From Methylopila capsulata (lineage in GTDB: Bacteria; Pseudomonadota; Alphaproteobacteria; Rhizobiales; Methylopilaceae), in NCBI RefSeq assembly GCF_016907975.1, contig NZ_JAFBCY010000004.1:186001-250000 (forward strand): a stretch of 64,000 nt of DNA. The letters are read 5' to 3'. The notes under the pieces were generated by a model, which had not been told where the DNA came from, did no database searches, and was given only the letters and a program-made list of their open reading frames with translations. A program made the translations under genes and the position numbers. Shown here one piece after another: positions 34,765 to 43,415 of the stretch (within the stretch, counting starts at the first letter, position 1; each line of letters starts with the position of its first letter).

Positions 34765-35174
34765 GCGCCGCGCCGGTCTGGCTCTACGACGGCGTCTGCG
34801 TGCTGTGCTCCGGGAGCGTGCGCTACGCCCTCGGCCACGAGCGCGACCACGCGATGCGTTTCGTCGCGATCCAGTCGCGCGAGGGGCGGGCGCTCGCCGC
34901 GCGCCATGGCGCCGACCCCGACGATCCGGAGAGCTTCCTCTTCATCGAGGACGGCCGCGCGCTGGCGAAGTCCGACGCGGTGCTCGCGCTGGCCGCCCAT
35001 CTGAACGGCCCCGCCCGCCTGCTCGTGATCGGTCGGATCATGCCGAAGGCGCTTCGGGACTGGCTCTACGATCGCGTCGCGCGCAACCGCTACCGGATCT
35101 TCGGCCGGAAGACCGTGTGCGAGACGCCAGATCCCGCGCACCGCCATCGCTTCGCGCCTTCGGAGACGGAATGA
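34761..35174 (+). CDS. DCC family thiol-disulfide oxidoreductase (DUF393)
   Basis: A 137-residue protein with a thioredoxin-like DCC motif: DGVCVLCSG, with Cys13 and Cys16. The remainder (FVAIQSREGRALAARHG, IGRIMPKALRDWLYDRVARN) is typical of the DUF393/DCC family, small proteins thought to catalyse disulfide exchange. It overlaps DUF4166 upstream and the reductase gene downstream by 4 bases each, pointing to a shared pathway. Confidence 0.9.
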   Translation: MSAAPVWLYDGVCVLCSGSVRYALGHERDHAMRFVAIQSREGRALAARHGADPDDPESFLFIEDGRALAKSDAVLALAAHLNGPARLLVIGRIMPKALRDWLYDRVARNRYRIFGRKTVCETPDPAHRHRFAPSETE

Positions 35175-36862
35175 CCTTGCACCGCGTCCTGCTGATCGGC
35201 GGAACCGGCGTCTTCGGCGCGCGGTTGGCGCGCCATCTCGCGGCCTTCGACGGCCTCGACCTCATCCTCACCTCCCGCGACGCCGGGAAGGCCGAGGCCC
35301 TCGCCCGCAGCGTCGGGCGCGGGGAGGGGACGCGCGTCTCCGGCGCGAGGCTCGACCACCGCCAGGGACTCGCCGCCCGGCTCGCCGAGATCGCGCCCTG
35401 GCTCGTGATCGACGCCTCCGGCCCGTTTCAGGGGGCGGGCTATGACGTGCCGCGCGCGGCGCTCGACGCCGGGGCGCATGTCGTCGACCTCGCCGACGCG
35501 CGCGACTACATCGCGGGCTACGGCGCGGCGCTCGACGACCTGGCGCGCGCGCGGGGGCGGGTGGCGCTCGCGGGCGCCAGCTCGACGCCCGCCCTGTCGG
35601 CCGCGGCGGTGATCGCGCTGACGGAGGGCTGGCGCCGGATCGACAGCGTCGACATCGCCATAACGCCGGGCGGGCGCAGCGAGGTCGGCGCCGCGGTGAT
35701 CGCCGCGATCCTCACCTACGCCGGCCGGCCGATTTCCGTCTGGCGCGACGGCGAGCTGCAGCAGACGACCGGCTGGCTCGACGGCCGCGCGGCGGCGATG
35801 CCGCGCCTGCGGACGCAGCGGGTCGCGGCGGTGGAGACGGTCGACGCCCAGAGTCTCGGGCCTGCGCTCGGCGTGACGTCCCGCGTCGCCTTTTATGCGG
35901 GCCTCGAGTCGTCGATCGAGCAAAGCGGGCTGACTGCGCTGGCGCTGTTGCGCCGGGCAGGGCTCGTCGGACGGCTCGACGGGCTGATCCCCCTCCTGCT
36001 CGCCGCGCGCCGCCTGACGCGGATCACCACCTCGGAGCGCGGCGGGATGCTGGTTGCGGTCTCCGGGCTGGACGAGGCCGGCGCACCGCGCCATGCGCGC
36101 TGGTCGCTGCTCGCCGAGCAGGGCCACGGGCCTCAGGTGCCGACGCTCGCCACCGCGGCGGCCGTGCGGGCGATCCGGGCCGGTCAGCTTGCGCCGGGCG
36201 CCCGCTCGGCCGCCGGCGCTCTGACGCTCGGTCGCATCGAGGCCGAGATGACGCCCTATGCGATCTCGACGACCATCGAGACCGCGGCGCACGGCCCCGC
36301 CGTGTTCCAGCAGGTCCTGGGCGCGGCGGCCTTCGCGGGCCTGCCCGAGCCGCTGAAAGCGTTCCACCGCTCCGACGGCGATCCCGTCTGGCAGGGGCGG
36401 GCCAGCGTCGAGGGCGGCCGGAGTCCCGTGGCCCGGCTCGTCCGGTGGGTGATCGGCTTGCCGCGACCCGGCGCCGACGTTCCCGTGACGGTCAGCGTCG
36501 AACGGGAGGCGTCCGGCGGCGGAGGCGAGGAGATCTGGACGCGGACCTTCGGCGGAACGCGCTTCTCTTCCCGCCTCCGCCGGGACGCCGACGGAAAGCT
36601 CGTCGAGCGGTTCGGTCCCCTGACGTTCCGTCTGGGCCTCGCGGCGAGCGAGGGGCGCATCTCGTTGCCCGTGCTCGACGCTCAGCTCTGGGGCGTCCCC
36701 CTGCCGTCCCTCCTGCGTCCACGCTGCGAGGCCGTCGAACGGGCGGACGAGGAAGGACGCTTCCGGTTCGACGTAACGTTGACGCTTCCCGTGTTCGGCC
36801 TGCTGGTGCGCTACGCCGGTTGGCTGAAGCCGAAGCCCGCGAAGGCTCGGGGAGCCCTCTGA
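35171..36862 (+). CDS. Saccharopine dehydrogenase-like reductase fused to DUF4166
   Basis: The 563-residue protein has an N-terminal NAD(P)-binding saccharopine dehydrogenase-like domain (LIGGTGVFGARLARHLAA at about 7-24, then VIDASGPFQGAGY and STPALSAAAVIAL) over about residues 1-370. A C-terminal DUF4166 domain (about 385-555) repeats FGGTRFSSRLRRDADGKL and LPVLDAQLWGVPLPSLLRP. The N-terminal family includes reductases and lipid-linked dehydrogenases; the substrate is unknown. The fusion of the two domains, plus a free DUF4166 protein in the same operon, supports a common function. The DUF4166 halves are paralogous. Confidence 0.8.
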   Translation: MTLHRVLLIGGTGVFGARLARHLAAFDGLDLILTSRDAGKAEALARSVGRGEGTRVSGARLDHRQGLAARLAEIAPWLVIDASGPFQGAGYDVPRAALDAGAHVVDLADARDYIAGYGAALDDLARARGRVALAGASSTPALSAAAVIALTEGWRRIDSVDIAITPGGRSEVGAAVIAAILTYAGRPISVWRDGELQQTTGWLDGRAAAMPRLRTQRVAAVETVDAQSLGPALGVTSRVAFYAGLESSIEQSGLTALALLRRAGLVGRLDGLIPLLLAARRLTRITTSERGGMLVAVSGLDEAGAPRHARWSLLAEQGHGPQVPTLATAAAVRAIRAGQLAPGARSAAGALTLGRIEAEMTPYAISTTIETAAHGPAVFQQVLGAAAFAGLPEPLKAFHRSDGDPVWQGRASVEGGRSPVARLVRWVIGLPRPGADVPVTVSVEREASGGGGEEIWTRTFGGTRFSSRLRRDADGKLVERFGPLTFRLGLAASEGRISLPVLDAQLWGVPLPSLLRPRCEAVERADEEGRFRFDVTLTLPVFGLLVRYAGWLKPKPAKARGAL

Positions 36863-36890
36863 CGCCGCGAGGCGGTCTCCGCCGGCGCGT

Positions 36891-37457
36891 TCAGTCCGGA
36901 CGGGGCGCTCCCGTCGGGCCGGCGGCCCGTCCCGTGAGCTTCAGCCAGCGGCGGTAGCGCGAGGCCTTCGGCGCCGGCACGCCCGCCTCCCGGCAGCGCC
37001 TCACGGTTTCGCGGTGGGCCGCGGCGATGGCGCCGAAGGGCAACGGCCGCGCCGAAAGCAGCGCGTCCGCGACGGTCTCCAGAATGTCCCGCCGCAGCGC
37101 GCCTTCGGAGGGACGCAGACGGCCGACGCCGGCCTCCCAGCGCGCCAGTTTCGCGAGCTGCTTCGGGGTCGCGGGCTTGGGCTCGCTCGACGCCGCCGAG
37201 ACGTCCGCCTGGTCCCACCCCTGGAGCCAGCGCCGGGCCTCGGCGCGGTGCGCGGCCTCCGCCGGGGCGGCGCGCGGCTCGCCCGCGGCCCGGGCGGCCG
37301 CGCCTGCGGCGGGGAGGGCGCCGAGATGGGCGCGCAGCCGGCGCGCGCGCCAGGCCGGGACCGAGATCGCGAAGGCCTCCTCGCCGTCGCTCACCGCGGA
37401 CCTCGGATCTGGCGTGGACCTCGGATCCGGCGAAGAGGGAGGCGCTGGCGTGATCAT
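36891..37457 (-). CDS. Hypothetical protein, uncertain
   Basis: A possible 188-residue protein, rich in Ala, Arg and Pro. The N-terminal half is low-complexity; the C-terminal half (ALRRDILETVADALLSARPLPFGAIAAAHRETVRRC) could be helical. No family is recognised. The ATG at 37457 is used because the upstream open frame runs into the terminator at 37540. It is convergent with the DUF4166 operon. It may be genuine or a long chance frame in GC-rich DNA. Confidence 0.4.
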   Translation of the reverse strand: MITPAPPSSPDPRSTPDPRSAVSDGEEAFAISVPAWRARRLRAHLGALPAAGAAARAAGEPRAAPAEAAHRAEARRWLQGWDQADVSAASSEPKPATPKQLAKLARWEAGVGRLRPSEGALRRDILETVADALLSARPLPFGAIAAAHRETVRRCREAGVPAPKASRYRRWLKLTGRAAGPTGAPRPD

Positions 37458-37539
37458 CGCGAACCATGATGGCGCGAGCGCCTGATCCTTCGCAAATCGG
37501 AGCGCGCGGAGTCGTGCGGACGACGGTTGCGCAGGTCTC

Positions 37540-37575
37540 AAAAAAGAGGGCGGGACCCCGTGGGGTCCCGCCCTC
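37540..37575 (-). terminator. Rho-independent terminator of the PhnA-like gene
   Basis: GAGGGCGGGACCCC (37546-37559) and its exact complement (37562-37575) form a perfect 14-bp stem with a two-base loop. On the minus strand the stem is followed by six T. It lies about 70 bases after the stop of the minus-strand gene at 37648. Confidence 0.93.
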
Positions 37576-37647
37576 CGGCAGGGGCATCGGGGGGGCGAAC
37601 CACCCCTGCCTAACGTCCAGACCTCGGGAAAGGCCTGGACGATGGGG

Positions 37648-38544
37648 TCAGACCCGACGCGTGGGGCGCGTCGCGCCAGCCGCGCCGCCGAGCCATGCGG
37701 CGAGGGCGGCGAGGGCGAGGGCGAGGAAGCCGAGCAGCGCGCCGCGGGACACGACCTTGGCGGTCGTCACGGCGGCGGCCTGCGCCTGGCTCTTGGCTTC
37801 GGCGACCGTCGCGCGGTAGCGCTCCTCGTACTGGCCGATCTGGGCGCGGGCCTGATCGGGGCTGATGTTCTGGGCCCGGGCGAGAGCTTCCGCGGCTCGC
37901 GTGCGGGCTTCGTCTGCCTTGGCCGGATCGCCGGTCAGCACCGCCTGGACGGCCGCGACCGCGCCGGAGCGCAGAGCCTCGGGGTCCTGCCCCGCGGCGG
38001 CCTCGCGCACCTCGGTCTCGATCTGCTGCAGCGGGTTCATCGCGGCGATGCTGGGAGCGGCCGCCTGAACGGCGCTGGACGCCGCGCCGCCGACGCCGCC
38101 GATCACGCTGGCGAGACCGCTGAAGGCGCCGCCCACGAGCGCGCCGACCGACGTGGTCAGGAGATAGAGGATGACGAGCGTCGTTGCGGCCCAGGTGGTG
38201 AGGCCGTGCAGGCCGCCGACCGTCTTGGCGGCGTGGCCGGAGAGGCGGCTCGCGACGTATCCGCCGACGAAGGCGCCGATCAGCCCGGACGCCACGTACC
38301 AGAGACCGCCGGCGATGGAGAACGCCGCGGCGCCCGGATTGTCGCTCGTGCCCGGATCGATCACCGCGGCGCCCGCTCCGACGCCGAGGAGGTTGAGGGC
38401 GAACTGGACGGTGAGGGCCAGCGCGACGCCGGCGAACACGGCGCCCCAGGAGATCCGGCTCGGCGCGACCCGATCGAACGCGGCGGCGCGATCGAGGTCG
38501 GCGCGCGCGGCCGTCGCGCCGCCGGTTATGGAGGTGTCGGTCAT
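37648..38544 (-). CDS. PhnA-like membrane protein
   Basis: A 298-residue protein with four hydrophobic stretches: SWGAVFAGVALALTVQFALN, SGLIGAFVGGYVASRL, TLVILYLLTTSVGALVGGA and a final helix GFLALALAALAAWL. Between the third and fourth lies an Ala/Gln/Glu-rich, probably helical, soluble region. It belongs to a Hyphomicrobiales family commonly labelled PhnA-like; the name does not reflect a proven link to phosphonate. CsbD and a PAS-LuxR regulator lie next upstream, suggesting a stress-related role. The strong terminator at 37540 follows. Confidence 0.7.
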   Translation of the reverse strand: MTDTSITGGATAARADLDRAAAFDRVAPSRISWGAVFAGVALALTVQFALNLLGVGAGAAVIDPGTSDNPGAAAFSIAGGLWYVASGLIGAFVGGYVASRLSGHAAKTVGGLHGLTTWAATTLVILYLLTTSVGALVGGAFSGLASVIGGVGGAASSAVQAAAPSIAAMNPLQQIETEVREAAAGQDPEALRSGAVAAVQAVLTGDPAKADEARTRAAEALARAQNISPDQARAQIGQYEERYRATVAEAKSQAQAAAVTTAKVVSRGALLGFLALALAALAAWLGGAAGATRPTRRV

Positions 38545-38640
38545 TCTCGCCCTTTCGAGGCTTCGCAGAACTGTCTGAGAGTCAGGCCGCGCGGGGCGGC
38601 GGGCAGGGCGGTCGACGGCGGGGCCGCCCTGCGAAGCGCG

Positions 38641-38820
38641 TCACTTGCCGGCGTCGCGAACCTTGTCGGCGACCTTGCCGACCGCGCCTTGAACCTTGCC
38701 CTCGACCTTGGTGGCCTTGCCTTCGGCTTCGGTCGCCTTGTTGCCGGTCACCTTGCCAATGGCTTCCTTCACGGAGCCCTTAACTTCCTTGACGGCGCCT
38801 TCGATGCGATTCTTGTCCAC
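38641..38820 (-). CDS. CsbD family stress-response protein
   Basis: A 59-residue hydrophilic protein starting DKNRIEGAVKEVKGSVKEA with repeated KVTGNK and AEGK segments, typical of CsbD. Family members are induced by general stress; their function is unknown. GTG at 38820 is preferred because GGAG lies six bases upstream; the ATG four codons earlier (38832) has AGGAG directly against it. It lies next to the PhnA-like gene on the same strand. Confidence 0.85.
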   Translation of the reverse strand: MDKNRIEGAVKEVKGSVKEAIGKVTGNKATEAEGKATKVEGKVQGAVGKVADKVRDAGK

Positions 38821-38967
38821 GTTCGTCTCCATCTCCTGCGTGCCGGGGCCGCGGCTCCCGAGCCGTGGGCGTCTGGCGGTGAAGAGGAAAATGGCCCGGA
38901 TGACGCCGCGGCCATAGAGACGCAAGGACTAGGCGACCTAGTATTTTGGGACCGATTTCGAGTGTGA

Positions 38968-40467
38968 TCAGCTTTTGGGAGCCCGGCGCGGCTCGACCGC
39001 CGCTCCGCCCGTGATCCCGCGCTCCCGCGCCCACACCACGGCCGCGGCGCGCCGGTTGACGCCGATCTTGCGAAACAGCGACGCGACGTGGTTGCGGACC
39101 GTGTTGGTGGAAAGCTTGAGGCGGTCGCTCATCGCGACGTTGTCGCAGCCTTCGGAGATCAGCCCCAGGATCTGCCGCTCGCGGTCGGTGAGATCGTCGA
39201 GGCCGACGCCGGGCCCGGGACGGCGCGAGGTCTGGCGCAGGTTCGCGAGCTTCTCGACGACCGTGCGGCTGAACCAGGAGGTGTCGGCCATGACGCTCTC
39301 GATGGCGGAGATCAGCTCGTCCTCGGACTTCTTGCGCTCGGTCACGTCCTGAAGGACCCAGAGCACGCAGGGGGCGTCGTTGATCTCGACCGCCTCCGCC
39401 GAGACCAGACAGTCGATCTCGGCCTCGTCGGCGGCGCGCATGCGCAGAGGCGCGCCGTGCACGCCGCGGCCGTCCTTCAGCGCGGCCTCCACCGCGCGCC
39501 GCGCCGCCGGGTCCGTCCACAACTTCAGGTCGGACGCGCTGCGGCCGACGATCTCGATCTCCGGCGTTCCCGTCATGGCTTCGAACGCGCGGTTGACGTC
39601 GATGAAGGCGTGGTCCGGCAGGCGGGTGATCGCCATCGCGACGGGCGACAGACGGAACGACTTCGAGAAGCGCTCCTCGCTTTTGCGCAGCGAGGTCTCA
39701 GCCTTCCGGCGCGGTTCGAGATCGGCGAAGGTGAAGAGCATGCAGGGTTCGCCCTCGACCTCGATCGGCTGGCCCGCGACGATCGCGGCGCGGCTCGATC
39801 CGTCCGGCAGCGGGACCTCCGATTCCATCTGCATGACGGAGCGGCCTTCGCCGATGCGCTCGAAGGCGCGGTCGTGGTTCTCGGCCCCGGAGAAGATGTC
39901 GAGCTCGCGCACGGTCTTTCCGATGACCGCCGCGCGGTCGTGGCCGGTCATGTCCATGAAGCCCTGGTTCACGCGGACATAGACCTGGTCGGCGAGACGG
40001 CAGATCAGGGCGGGCGCCGGGTTGGCGTTGAAGGCGCTCTCGAACCGGTCCTCGGCTTCGAAGCGTTCGGTCTCGTCCTTGATGATCAGCACCAGCAGCT
40101 CGGGCGCGCCCGACGCGTCGACCACGACGAGGCTCCGGATCGTGTGCACCCACACGCGCTCGGGGTCGGCGCTCGGGGACACCTCCACCGTGACGTCGTC
40201 GAAGCTTTCGCCCGCGATGACGCGGTCGAGCGGGTAGCGGTCTTCGGGCAGCGGGTGGTTGTTGCGGAACCGCAGCCTGAACCGGGCGCGGTAGCCGTCG
40301 ACGTCGCCGCCGAGTCCGGTGACGTCGTCGACGCCGTGCATCGCGACCGCCGCGGCGTTCGCCCAGGAGATCGACTGGTCCGGCTCGACCAGGATCACGC
40401 CGTCCGTCAGGCCGGCGATGACCTGCTGCAGCGAGGCGCGGCCGGGGCGGTTAGGGATGGCGTCCAT
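38968..40467 (-). CDS. PAS-domain regulator with LuxR-type DNA-binding domain
   Basis: A 499-residue cytoplasmic protein with three PAS domains (about 15-140, 145-270 and 275-400, with VILVEPDQSISWANAAAVAM, NANPAPALICRLADQ and RLSPVAMAITRLPDH) and a C-terminal LuxR helix-turn-helix (LTDRERQILGLISEGCDNVA, STNTVRNHVASLFRKIGVNRR). No transmembrane helix or kinase domain is seen, so it is a one-component sensor-regulator; which PAS domain binds a ligand is unknown. The ATG at 40467 is chosen; upstream codons are unstructured. Neighbouring csbD and PhnA-like genes suggest a stress circuit. Confidence 0.85.
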   Translation of the reverse strand: MDAIPNRPGRASLQQVIAGLTDGVILVEPDQSISWANAAAVAMHGVDDVTGLGGDVDGYRARFRLRFRNNHPLPEDRYPLDRVIAGESFDDVTVEVSPSADPERVWVHTIRSLVVVDASGAPELLVLIIKDETERFEAEDRFESAFNANPAPALICRLADQVYVRVNQGFMDMTGHDRAAVIGKTVRELDIFSGAENHDRAFERIGEGRSVMQMESEVPLPDGSSRAAIVAGQPIEVEGEPCMLFTFADLEPRRKAETSLRKSEERFSKSFRLSPVAMAITRLPDHAFIDVNRAFEAMTGTPEIEIVGRSASDLKLWTDPAARRAVEAALKDGRGVHGAPLRMRAADEAEIDCLVSAEAVEINDAPCVLWVLQDVTERKKSEDELISAIESVMADTSWFSRTVVEKLANLRQTSRRPGPGVGLDDLTDRERQILGLISEGCDNVAMSDRLKLSTNTVRNHVASLFRKIGVNRRAAAVVWARERGITGGAAVEPRRAPKS

Positions 40468-40728
40468 AGGATCTCCAGACGGGGCATGGAGCCTATGTGA
40501 GACACGGACGCTGAAAGGCGATGGGCAAAGCGTCGTGGCGACGCGCCGGCGCGGCGGCTTTCCGTCGGCGGGGCCACCGACCGCCGCGCCCGCAGCCGGC
40601 TGGTCACCGCGCAGTGAGCGGGATCGATCGCAGTTGCACGACCTTGCGGCGCAAGTGAATCGACGGGCGGAACCATCAGGCGCGACCCGCCGTTTCTGTC
40701 GCGAAGCGTACCAAGGGAAACAAAAGTC

Positions 40729-40977
40729 ATGAAATCTTCGATGAAGATGCTCGCGTCCGGCGCTCTCGCCGCCGCGATGCTTGTCGCGCCGGTCGCCGCC
40801 TTCGCCCAGACGAGCGGCGCTGCCCAGTCGACCGGAGATCGCGAGAGCGCCAAGGAGCGCAGCGAGATGGACACGACGCGCAAGCATCAGGCGACCTCGC
40901 CGATGAAGGCCAAGAAGCACTCCCACAAAAAGAGCGGCTCCAAGAAGCCGGTCGCTCCGACCAACACCCGCAGCTGA
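40729..40977 (+). CDS. Small exported Lys/Ser-rich protein
   Basis: An 82-residue protein with a signal peptide (MKSSMKMLASGALAAAMLVA, cleavage likely after AFA before QTSGA). The mature 55 residues are charged and disordered, with HKKSGSKKP near the end. No family is recognised. A GGGAAA sequence precedes the ATG at 40729 by about 8 bases. It is divergent from the PAS-LuxR gene. Confidence 0.65.
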   Translation: MKSSMKMLASGALAAAMLVAPVAAFAQTSGAAQSTGDRESAKERSEMDTTRKHQATSPMKAKKHSHKKSGSKKPVAPTNTRS

Positions 40978-40992
40978 TCGTCGCCCGGCGGG

Positions 40993-41011
40993 CCTGTCGA
41001 AACATGACAGG
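40993..41011. other. Inverted repeat upstream of pqqA
   Basis: CCTGTC (40993-40998), seven bases, GACAGG (41006-41011). It lies 16 bases after the small exported-protein gene and 112 bases before pqqA. It could be an operator for pqqA or a weak transcription stop; no T-run follows. Confidence 0.35.
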
Positions 41012-41122
41012 AAATTAACTGGCGCCCGCCGCCCGTCCGCCGGATACTCGCTCCATCGAACGCAGACGGCGTTCTGATCGCCGCGCGGTGCGGCGCATCG
41101 CGCAAGCTTTTAGGAGGCTACA

Positions 41123-41203
41123 ATGGCTATTTGGACCGCTCCGATCGTTTCCGAGACCCCGGTTGGCCTCGAGGTCACCTCGTACAGCCCGGCTGAGCTC
41201 TGA
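41123..41203 (+). CDS. pqqA: PQQ precursor peptide PqqA
   Basis: A 26-residue peptide whose GLEVTSYSPAE segment contains the Glu17-x3-Tyr21 pair that is cross-linked to form pyrroloquinoline quinone. It is close to the Methylobacterium PqqA (APIVSE..VG.EVTSY.SAE). AGGAGG lies five bases before the ATG, an excellent ribosome site. No pqqB, C, D or E gene follows; a strong terminator comes 37 bases after the stop, so this is a single-gene unit. It probably serves PQQ genes elsewhere, or is an extra copy. Confidence 0.93.
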   Translation: MAIWTAPIVSETPVGLEVTSYSPAEL

Positions 41204-41239
41204 AACGACTGGGCTTCGGCCCGTTCGTTGACAGTTTCG

Positions 41240-41272
41240 ACCCCGCGCGGCTTCGCTGCGCGGGGTTTTTCT
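41240..41272 (+). terminator. Rho-independent terminator after pqqA
   Basis: ACCCCGCGC (41240-41248) and GCGCGGGGT (41258-41266), a perfect 9-bp stem, followed by TTTTTCTTT. It isolates pqqA from the downstream oxidase gene. Confidence 0.93.
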
Positions 41273-41376
41273 TTGTCTGTTTTCGAGCCGCCCCCGGGGC
41301 GGGAAGCACTTTTTTGCCGCAGCGCACGCCGAGGGATATTTTCCGGCGTCACACGCTGGGCTAGTCTCGGCGGGCC

Positions 41377-41961
41377 GTGACCAACCTGGCCCGCCCTTCC
41401 TATTACGACGACCTCGCCGCCTCCCGCGCGGAGGCGTGGCGCCTGTTGAGCGAGGCGGCGACCGATCCGCTCGCCCCGATGCGGCGCCTCACCCTCGCGA
41501 CGGTCGGCCTCGACGCGCGTCCGCGGGCGCGCACGGTGGTGCTGCGCAAGGCCGATCCCGGCGCCTGGCGCGTCCGGTTCCACGCCGACACTCGCTCCGA
41601 CAAGATCGCCGAGATCGCCGCCGACCCTCGGACCGCGCTCTGCGCCTGGGACCGCGACGAGCGTGCGCAGATCCGGCTCGAGGGCATCGGTCGCGTCCAC
41701 GCCGGCGACGACATCGCCCGCATCGCATGGGTCGCCGTTCCCGAGGAGGCGCGCAGCCTCTACGCGGTCGAGCCGGCCCCCGGCGAGGCGATCGGCGAGG
41801 GTGGCGCCTATGCGCCCGCGCCCGGCGGCGATGGCGGCTTCCGCCATTTCGCGGTGGTCGAGGTCGCGGTCGCGACGCTCGAATGGCTGTACCTCGGCCG
41901 CGGCGGCCATCGCCGCGCGCTGTTCGAGCGCGCCGGCGGCATGCGGTGGCTGACGCCCTGA
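41377..41961 (+). CDS. Pyridoxamine 5'-phosphate oxidase family flavoprotein
   Basis: A 194-residue protein with the split-barrel FMN fold: LTLATVGLDARPRARTVVLR, FHADTRSDKIAEIAADPRTALCAW and a C-terminal VATLEWLYLGRGGHRRALF. It belongs to the PNPOx-like group that uses FMN or F420. It lacks the Arg/His motif at the C-terminus expected for canonical PdxH, so pyridoxal synthesis is not assured. The start is GTG at 41377. It converges on metC with a 7-base gap. Confidence 0.8.
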   Translation: MTNLARPSYYDDLAASRAEAWRLLSEAATDPLAPMRRLTLATVGLDARPRARTVVLRKADPGAWRVRFHADTRSDKIAEIAADPRTALCAWDRDERAQIRLEGIGRVHAGDDIARIAWVAVPEEARSLYAVEPAPGEAIGEGGAYAPAPGGDGGFRHFAVVEVAVATLEWLYLGRGGHRRALFERAGGMRWLTP

Positions 41962-41968
41962 CGCCGGC

Positions 41969-43147
41969 TCAGAGCGCCGCGGCGTAGCGGGCGAGCCCGG
42001 CGTCGAGGTCCGCGATCAGGTCCCCGACCTCTTCCAGCCCGACGTGGATGCGGACGGTCGGCCCCGCCGGCGCCCAGCGGCTCGCGGTGCGGATCGGCCG
42101 GGCGTCGTAGGGGATCGCGAGACTCTCGAACCCGCCCCAGGAGTAGCCGAGGCCGAACAGCCTCAGCCCGTCCAGGAAGGCCGCGACCGCGCCCTTCGGC
42201 CCCGGCTTCAGCTCGATCGCGAACAAGCTGGAGGCGCCGGTGAAGTCGCGCCGCCACAGCGCGTGGCCGGGGTCGTTCTCGAGCGCGGGATGCAGCACGC
42301 GGGCGACCTCGGAGCGCGATTCGAGCCAGCGCGCGACCCGCAAGCCCGCGTCCTGCTGGTGGGCGAGCCGCACGCCCAACGTCCTGAGGCCGCGCAGGGC
42401 GAGGAACATGTCGTCCGGCCCGACGCAGAGCCCCAGCGCCCCATGGGCGGCGATCAGGGCGGGCGCGTAGGCCTCGTTCGCCGAGATCGTGCCGAGCAGC
42501 AGGTCGGCGTGGCCTCCGAGGTATTTGGTGCCGGCCGTGACGGAGAGATCGACGCCCTGGTCGTGCGCCTTAAAAAACAGCGGCGTCGCCCACGTATTGT
42601 CCATCACCACCGCGACGCCGCGCGCATGCGCCGCGCCGGCGATGGCCGGGATGTCCTGGATCTCGAAGGTGAGGGAGCCCGGGCTCTCCACGAAGACGGC
42701 CTTGGTCTCCGGCCGGATCAGATCGGCGATCTGCGCGCCGACCGACGGCTCGTAGTAGGTCGTCTCAATGCCGAGCCGCTTCAGCGTGAGGTCGCAGAGG
42801 TGCCGCGTGGGCTGGTAGACGGTGTCCACCATCAGCAGGTGATCGCCCGCGCCGAGCACCGCCAGAAGGGCGGTCGCGACCGCGTTCAGTCCGGAGGGCG
42901 TGAGCGCCACATGCGCGCCGCCCTCCAACGTTTTCAGGGCGTCGGCCAGCGCGTCGGAGGTCGGCGTGCCGCGCCGTCCATAGGCGTAGCGGCCGGTTCG
43001 CCCCTCGAGGTCGGCGACGGTGGGCGACAGCACGGTGGAGCCGCGGACGATCGGCGGGTTGACGAATCCGTGCTGCTCCACGACCGAGCGACCGCCGAGC
43101 ACGAGGTCCGTCAGCGGTCCGAAAGGGCGTTCCCCATCGCGTTCCAT
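41969..43147 (-). CDS. metC: Cystathionine beta-lyase
   Basis: A 392-residue PLP enzyme of the Cys/Met metabolism family. The cofactor lysine is in TAGTKYLGGHAD, preceded by VVMDNTWATPLFF. The N-terminus (VNPPIVRGSTVLSPT, YAYGRRGTPTSDAL) and the C-terminal SWGGFESLAIPYD, RIHVGLEEVGDLIADL fit cystathionine beta-lyase, which cleaves cystathionine to homocysteine. An O-succinylhomoserine-type activity cannot be excluded. Confidence 0.9.
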   Translation of the reverse strand: MERDGERPFGPLTDLVLGGRSVVEQHGFVNPPIVRGSTVLSPTVADLEGRTGRYAYGRRGTPTSDALADALKTLEGGAHVALTPSGLNAVATALLAVLGAGDHLLMVDTVYQPTRHLCDLTLKRLGIETTYYEPSVGAQIADLIRPETKAVFVESPGSLTFEIQDIPAIAGAAHARGVAVVMDNTWATPLFFKAHDQGVDLSVTAGTKYLGGHADLLLGTISANEAYAPALIAAHGALGLCVGPDDMFLALRGLRTLGVRLAHQQDAGLRVARWLESRSEVARVLHPALENDPGHALWRRDFTGASSLFAIELKPGPKGAVAAFLDGLRLFGLGYSWGGFESLAIPYDARPIRTASRWAPAGPTVRIHVGLEEVGDLIADLDAGLARYAAAL

Positions 43148-43415
43148 GGCAGTCGCCCTTCAAATCCCGGATGGAAACATGAGGTTGTCGGGCGCTTGCT
43201 AAGATCCCGTCAAGCCTTGTCCACTTTTTGCGAGTGGCGCGAAAATCATCTCGCGGTGGCCGAATTATCGCGCGAAGATGGCGCCTGAACGGCGGCGCAC
43301 CCCGGCGACGCGTTCGACGACAAGGCCGGAGCTGACGGCGACGGGAGCAGGCGCAAGCCACGCCGCCGCCCAAGGCCGGGCCCGGCGTCCCTTGTGAGAG
43401 AGGCGAGCTCCCCCG

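Noticed and set aside
43148-43260. SAM riboswitch upstream of metC
   Set aside because: The leader lacks the conserved SAM-II or SAM-I core motifs on the minus strand.
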